This document shows, piece by piece, positions 5,461-8,916 of a stretch of DNA of 8,916 nt (its first letter is position 1; the number at the start of each line of letters is the position of its first letter). Location of the stretch: assembly GCA_900765185.1 (NCBI GenBank), contig CAAFQT010000064.1, positions 1 through 8,916 on the forward strand, given 5' to 3'. The translations under genes and the position numbers were made by a program. The notes under the pieces were generated by a model that saw only the letters and a list, made by a program, of their open reading frames with translations, made no database searches and was not told the DNA's origin. This DNA is from an uncultured Collinsella sp. (GTDB lineage Bacteria; Actinomycetota; Coriobacteriia; Coriobacteriales; Coriobacteriaceae).

Positions 5461-7320
5461 CTACTCCTCGCCCTCGAGCTTTTCGCTCGCCTCGAGCCAC
5501 GCCATCTCCAGCTCGTCCATGGCGGCGTGGGCCTCGTCGATCTTTGCCTGCTGCTCGCCCAGCGCCGTGTAGTTGGTGGGATCGACCTGGGCCATGGCGG
5601 CCTCGGCCTCCTCCACGCGAGCGCGCTGCGTCTCCATCTTGCGCTCGAGCGAGCTCACCTCGCGGCGGAGCTTCTGGCGTTCGGCGTTGGAAAGACCGTT
5701 GGGCTGCCCGCTCGTCTTAGGCTTTTCGGCCGCAACCGCTGCGGCACCGGTGTCGAACGTGCCGGTCTTGGCACTCGGCGCGCCCACGGGCTCGCCCTCG
5801 GCGGTGGCGTTGCACAGGCGCAGGTACTGGTCGACGCCGCCGGGCATATGCGTCAGATGGCCATCGAGCAGTGCCCACTGCTGGTCGGTCACGCGCTCCA
5901 TCAAAAAGCGGTCGTGCGTCACCAGAATCAACGTGCCGGGCCAGCCATCGAGCAGGTCCTCGACAATCGCGAGCATATCGGTATCCAGGTCGTTGCCCGG
6001 CTCGTCCAGGATAAGCACGTTGGGCTCGTCCAGGATTGTCAGCAGCAGCGACAGGCGACGGCGCTGGCCGCCCGAAAGGTCGCCGATGCGGCTCCAGAGC
6101 TGCTGCGTCGTAAAGCCCAGGCGCTCGCAAAGCTTCTCGGGAGAGGTCTCCTTGCCGTCGATGACGTAATACTTCTTATAGTTGCTCAGCACCTCGCGGA
6201 TCGTGTCGCCCATGTAGGGCTCGAGCTCCTCGAGCTGCTGCGACAGCACGCCAAAGCGCACCGTCTGGCCGATCTTCACGCGGCCGCGCAGGGGCGCAAT
6301 CTTGCCCTGGATCACGTCGAGCAGCGTGGACTTGCCGGCACCGTTCTCACCCAAAAGACCATAGCGGTCGCCCGCGCCGATAAGCCAGGTCACGTCGGAG
6401 AGCACCTGCTTGGGCGCGCCGTCGGTATCCGCATAGCCGGCGTCCACGTCGATCACGTCGATGACCTGCTTGCCCAGGCGGCTCACCGCCAGGCGCTTGA
6501 GCTCCAGCTCGTCGCGCACGGGCGGCACGTCGGCGATGAGTTCGCGAGCGGCATCCACGCGAAACTTGGGCTTGGTGGAGCGCGCCTGGGCGCCACGACT
6601 CAGCCACGCGAGCTCCTTGCGTGCCATGTTGCGACGACGCTCCTCGGTAACTGCGGCCATGCGGTCGCGCTCCACGCGCTGCAGGATGTATGCCGAGTAG
6701 CCGCCCTCGAAGGGATCGACCTGGCCGTCGTGGACCTCCCACATGCTGGTGCAGACCTCGTCCAAGAACCAGCGATCGTGCGTGACCACGAGCATGGCGC
6801 CCTGACCGCGCTGCCAGCGGGCCTTTAAGTGACGCGCGAGCCAGTTGATGGTGCGCATGTCCAGGTGGTTGGTGGGCTCGTCGAGCATGAGCACGTCGTA
6901 GTCGCCAATCAGCAGGCGCGCGAGGTCCACGCGACGGCGCTGGCCACCCGAAAGCTCGCCCACCGTTCCCTCCCAGGGCACATCGCTAATAAGACCGGCG
7001 AGGATCTGGCGCGTGCGGGGGCTCGACGCCCACTCGTACTCGGGCGTGTCGCCGACGACGGCATGATGCACGGTGTCGGTATCGACCAGGTTGTCCTTTT
7101 GGCCGAGCAATCCGATCGTGGTGTCGCGGCGGTGCGTCACGCGGCCGTCGTCGGGCTCCAGCGTGCCGGCGAGCACGCTTAGCAGCGTCGACTTGCCGTC
7201 GCCGTTTTTGCCGACGATACCAATACGGTCGCCCTCGCCCACGCCGAGCGTCACGCTATCGAAAATATGCTTGGTGGGAAACTCTAGGCTGACGGAATCG
7301 CATCCCAAAAGAATCGCCAT
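5461..7320 (-). CDS. ABC-F family ATPase, Uup-like
   Basis: A 619-residue soluble protein with two ATP-binding cassettes and no membrane segments. ABC-F proteins act on the ribosome in translation quality control or antibiotic protection, not in transport. First cassette: Walker A GKNGDGKS (37-44), signature LSGGQ (123-127), Walker B DEPTNHLD (147-154), switch His181. Second cassette: GENGAGKS (324-331), LSGGQ (415-419), DEPGNDLD (439-446). The linker between cassettes (about 210-260) is Arg/Lys-rich. From about residue 545 a charged heptad region forms the C-terminal coiled coil seen in Uup, which favours Uup over EttA-like or drug-resistance types. Gly replaces the usual Thr in the second DEPxN motif. 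The start at 7320 is chosen because MAILLGCDSVSLEF fits the family and AAGGAGC lies about 9 nt upstream; the 38 in-frame codons before it overlap the preceding terminator. First gene of a two-gene unit with the HAD hydrolase. Confidence 0.93.
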   Translation of the reverse strand: MAILLGCDSVSLEFPTKHIFDSVTLGVGEGDRIGIVGKNGDGKSTLLSVLAGTLEPDDGRVTHRRDTTIGLLGQKDNLVDTDTVHHAVVGDTPEYEWASSPRTRQILAGLISDVPWEGTVGELSGGQRRRVDLARLLIGDYDVLMLDEPTNHLDMRTINWLARHLKARWQRGQGAMLVVTHDRWFLDEVCTSMWEVHDGQVDPFEGGYSAYILQRVERDRMAAVTEERRRNMARKELAWLSRGAQARSTKPKFRVDAARELIADVPPVRDELELKRLAVSRLGKQVIDVIDVDAGYADTDGAPKQVLSDVTWLIGAGDRYGLLGENGAGKSTLLDVIQGKIAPLRGRVKIGQTVRFGVLSQQLEELEPYMGDTIREVLSNYKKYYVIDGKETSPEKLCERLGFTTQQLWSRIGDLSGGQRRRLSLLLTILDEPNVLILDEPGNDLDTDMLAIVEDLLDGWPGTLILVTHDRFLMERVTDQQWALLDGHLTHMPGGVDQYLRLCNATAEGEPVGAPSAKTGTFDTGAAAVAAEKPKTSGQPNGLSNAERQKLRREVSSLERKMETQRARVEEAEAAMAQVDPTNYTALGEQQAKIDEAHAAMDELEMAWLEASEKLEGEE

Positions 7321-7355
7321 ATGCCCTGCTCCTTCGTAGAAATTCAACGTTGTCC

Positions 7356-7361
7356 ATGATA
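7356..7361 (-). promoter_or_regulatory. Possible extended -10 element for the ABC-F gene
   Basis: The minus strand reads TGCTATCAT, an extended -10 form (TGn plus TATCAT), about 36 nt before the start codon and downstream of the pst terminator. No good -35 is seen at the usual distance, and the leader is too short for an attenuation peptide. Confidence 0.35.
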
Positions 7362-7390
7362 GCAGCGAAAAGGCGGGCCGTACGCGACAC

Positions 7391-7428
7391 AAAAAGGCGG
7401 GCCATCTCGCAAAAGAGATGACCCGCCT
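7391..7428 (-). terminator. Strong intrinsic terminator after pstB
   Basis: On the minus strand AGGCGGGTCATCTC (7428-7415) pairs with GAGATGGCCCGCCT (7408-7395) over 14 bp with one G-T wobble and a TTTTGC loop, followed by TTTTT. It ends the pst operon before the ABC-F gene. A second perfect hairpin, CCCGCGGC (7440-7447 on the plus strand) with GCCGCGGG (7458-7465), lies between it and the pstB stop and may protect the mRNA 3' end. Confidence 0.85.
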
Positions 7429-7483
7429 CTCCAATCAGTCCCGCGGCAACCATAGCCGCCGCGGGCCTCAAGCATGTCCCGGA

Positions 7484-8356
7484 CTAGGAGAACATGCCGG
7501 TGAGGTAATCATTCAGCCGCTTATCCTTGGGCCGTTGGAAAATCTCGTCGGTCTCGTCGTACTCGACCATATCGCCCATGTAGAAGAACGCCGTGCGATT
7601 GGACACACGCGACGCCTGTTCCATGTTGTGCGTCACGATGACGATGGCGCGCTCGGCCACAATCGACGACATAAGGTCCTCGATCGCCAGCGTCGAGATG
7701 GGGTCGAGCGCCGAGCAGGGCTCGTCAAACAGGATCACGTCGGGGTTGAGCGCCAGCGTGCGCACGATGCACAGACGCTGCTGCTGGCCGCCCGAAAGCG
7801 CATAGGCGCTCTTGTCGAGCTTGTCCTTGACCTCGTCCCAAAGCGCCGCGCCGCGCAGGCTTTCCTCGACCATGCGGTCGAGCTCGTCGCGGTCCGTGAT
7901 GCCGTGGCGCTTAGGCGCAAACGTGATGTTGTCGCGAATGGACTTGCGGAACGGGTTGGGCTGCTGGAACACCATGCCAATGGAACGGCGCAGCTCGTAG
8001 GTGTTTTCGGTCTTGGTGTTCACGTTGCGCCCGCGATAGTTGATCTCGCCCTCCACGCGGCAGCCGCGAATCTCGCGATTCATGAGGTTGAGGCTACGCA
8101 AGAAGGTCGACTTACCGCAGCCCGAAGGCCCGATGAGCGCCGTGATCTCGCCCTTGTGAAAGTCGAGCGACGTATTGTGCAGTGCATGGTGGTCGCCATA
8201 GTACACGTTGACGTCCTTGGTGGAGAGCACGACCTCGTCGCTCACGGCCTTGCCGCTCGCGCGCACGCGCTTCTCGCTCTCCCCCACGCTCGACAGGAAG
8301 TCCCGGGTGTCGGACGATGCCGCTTCGGTTGCGGGCGTTACATTCATCTCGCTCAT
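7484..8356 (-). CDS. pstB: Phosphate ABC transporter ATP-binding protein PstB
   Basis: A 290-residue cytoplasmic ATPase that powers high-affinity phosphate import with the PstA/PstC membrane pair and the PstS binding protein. Motifs: Walker A GPSGCGKS (76-83), Q-loop Gln131 in FQQPNPF, signature LSGGQ (187-191), Walker B ILFDEP (208-213), the DPIST stretch typical of PstB (218-222), and switch His243. Family homology starts near residue 41 (EVVLSTKDVNVYYGDHHAL). The first 40 residues, rich in Ser, Thr and Glu, are an extension beyond the usual length of about 250-260 residues. The start at 8356 is chosen because its ATG overlaps the pstA stop as ATGA, a common sign of translational coupling; a second ATG at 8347 is possible. 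Pst operons are usually induced by phosphate limitation, but the promoter lies outside the window. Confidence 0.95.
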   Translation of the reverse strand: MSEMNVTPATEAASSDTRDFLSSVGESEKRVRASGKAVSDEVVLSTKDVNVYYGDHHALHNTSLDFHKGEITALIGPSGCGKSTFLRSLNLMNREIRGCRVEGEINYRGRNVNTKTENTYELRRSIGMVFQQPNPFRKSIRDNITFAPKRHGITDRDELDRMVEESLRGAALWDEVKDKLDKSAYALSGGQQQRLCIVRTLALNPDVILFDEPCSALDPISTLAIEDLMSSIVAERAIVIVTHNMEQASRVSNRTAFFYMGDMVEYDETDEIFQRPKDKRLNDYLTGMFS

Positions 8357-8916
8357 TCGGCCGTCATCTTCCTTGCCAGTTGTTTGCCCACGATACGGGC
8401 GGCTACGTTAAACAGCAGCACGCAAATCATCAGCAGCGCCGCGGTGCCCCAAACGATCTGCTGGGCCTCGGGGCTGCCCTCGCCATAGATCTTGTAGATG
8501 TGCACGGCGAGCGACTCACCGGGGCGGAACACGTTCCAGGCGCAGGTGGGGCTCGACAGGTTAAAGCTCAAGAAGTTCAGACGCACCGGCGAGCTCATGC
8601 CCGAGGTAAAGAGCAGCGCCGCGGCCTCGCCAAAGACGCGGCCGGCCGAAAGCACGATGCCGGTCACGATGGCGGGCATGGCCTCGGGAATCAGGATGTG
8701 CAGCGTGGCCTCCCAGCGGGTAAGGCCCATGGCCAGGCATGCATCGCGCTGGGCCTGTGGCACGTCCTCGAGCGCCTGCTGAATCACGCGCACCAGAATG
8801 GGGATATTGAACATGGTGAGCGCGACGGCGCCGGAGATGATGGAGTACTTCCAGCCCAGCTGCACCGAGAACACCAGGAAGCCAAACATGCCGACGACGA
8901 TGGAAGGCAGCGAGGA
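8353..8916 (-). CDS. pstA: Phosphate ABC transporter permease PstA, 5' end outside window
   Basis: The C-terminal 187 residues of an inner-membrane permease; the frame is open to the window edge and its start lies beyond it. It begins SSLPSIVVGMFGFLVFSV, the conserved PSIV-G-FG segment of PstA. The cytoplasmic EAA loop follows (ALEDVPQAQRDACLAMGLT, then ILIPEAMPAIVTG), which docks onto PstB. GRVFGEAAALLFTSG and the periplasm-facing stretch containing SLAVHIYKI are typical of PstA rather than PstC. A last hydrophobic segment (IVWGTAALLMICVLLFNVAARI) precedes a basic C-terminus. Its stop overlaps the pstB start by 4 nt. pstC and pstS are expected just outside the window on the same strand. Confidence 0.94.
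   Translation of the reverse strand, partial: SSLPSIVVGMFGFLVFSVQLGWKYSIISGAVALTMFNIPILVRVIQQALEDVPQAQRDACLAMGLTRWEATLHILIPEAMPAIVTGIVLSAGRVFGEAAALLFTSGMSSPVRLNFLSFNLSSPTCAWNVFRPGESLAVHIYKIYGEGSPEAQQIVWGTAALLMICVLLFNVAARIVGKQLARKMTAE

Noticed and set aside
4966..6828. A 620-codon open frame on the plus strand
   Set aside because: It lies antisense to the HAD and ABC-F genes, whose motifs are unmistakable. Its His/Leu/Arg/Ala-rich translation resembles no family and is a product of GC-rich third positions.
7321..7434. Longer ABC-F start at 7434
   Set aside because: The added residues come from the pst terminator region, and the ATG at 7320 has a good RBS and matches the family start.

Overview
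The window looks like a chromosomal segment of a high-GC Gram-positive gut actinobacterium, most likely Coriobacteriia close to Collinsella. This is inferred from GC-rich codon use, the gene families and the DEPGNDLD form of the ABC-F Walker B. No ribosomal RNA or other marker gene is present, so the placement is tentative.

Layout. (1) 1-2254, plus strand: the end of a small HMA-domain metal-binding protein, then a P1B-2 (Zn2+/Cd2+/Pb2+) efflux ATPase that lacks its own HMA domain. An ArsR/SmtB-like palindrome lies just before the ATPase. (2) about 2301-3947: an IS110-family insertion sequence. Its transposase reads on the minus strand, carries a C-terminal XRE-like helix-turn-helix, and is interrupted by one in-frame TAG. 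About 290 noncoding bases upstream of the transposase fold into a structure with bridge-RNA features. The element sits exactly in the centre of a near-perfect 56-nt palindrome and appears to have duplicated a GT dinucleotide. (3) 4112-4501, minus strand: a short DtxR/MntR-family metalloregulator preceded by GTTAGCC/GGCTAAC half-sites. (4) 4684-7320, minus strand: a two-gene unit of a Uup-type ABC-F ATPase and a Cof-type HAD phosphatase, 6 nt apart, ending in an intrinsic terminator. (5) 7484-8916, minus strand: the end of a phosphate-uptake operon, pstA (5' part outside the window) and pstB, overlapping by 4 nt and ending in a strong terminator.

How the genes fit together. The HMA protein and ATPase form a metal-export pair. 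The DtxR-family regulator, convergent with them, may belong to the same metal-homeostasis neighbourhood, now split by the IS. The pst genes import phosphate. The ABC-F/HAD pair is housekeeping (ribosome-associated ATPase plus a small-molecule phosphatase) with no evident link to its neighbours.

The most noteworthy part is the IS110 element. From sequence alone one can reconstruct the pre-insertion palindrome and place both element ends. A noncoding stem-loop contains a 9-nt exact copy of one element end and a near copy of the other, on either side of a small apical hairpin. This is the arrangement expected of a bridge-RNA donor-binding loop. The system is probably inactive in cis because of the nonsense codon.
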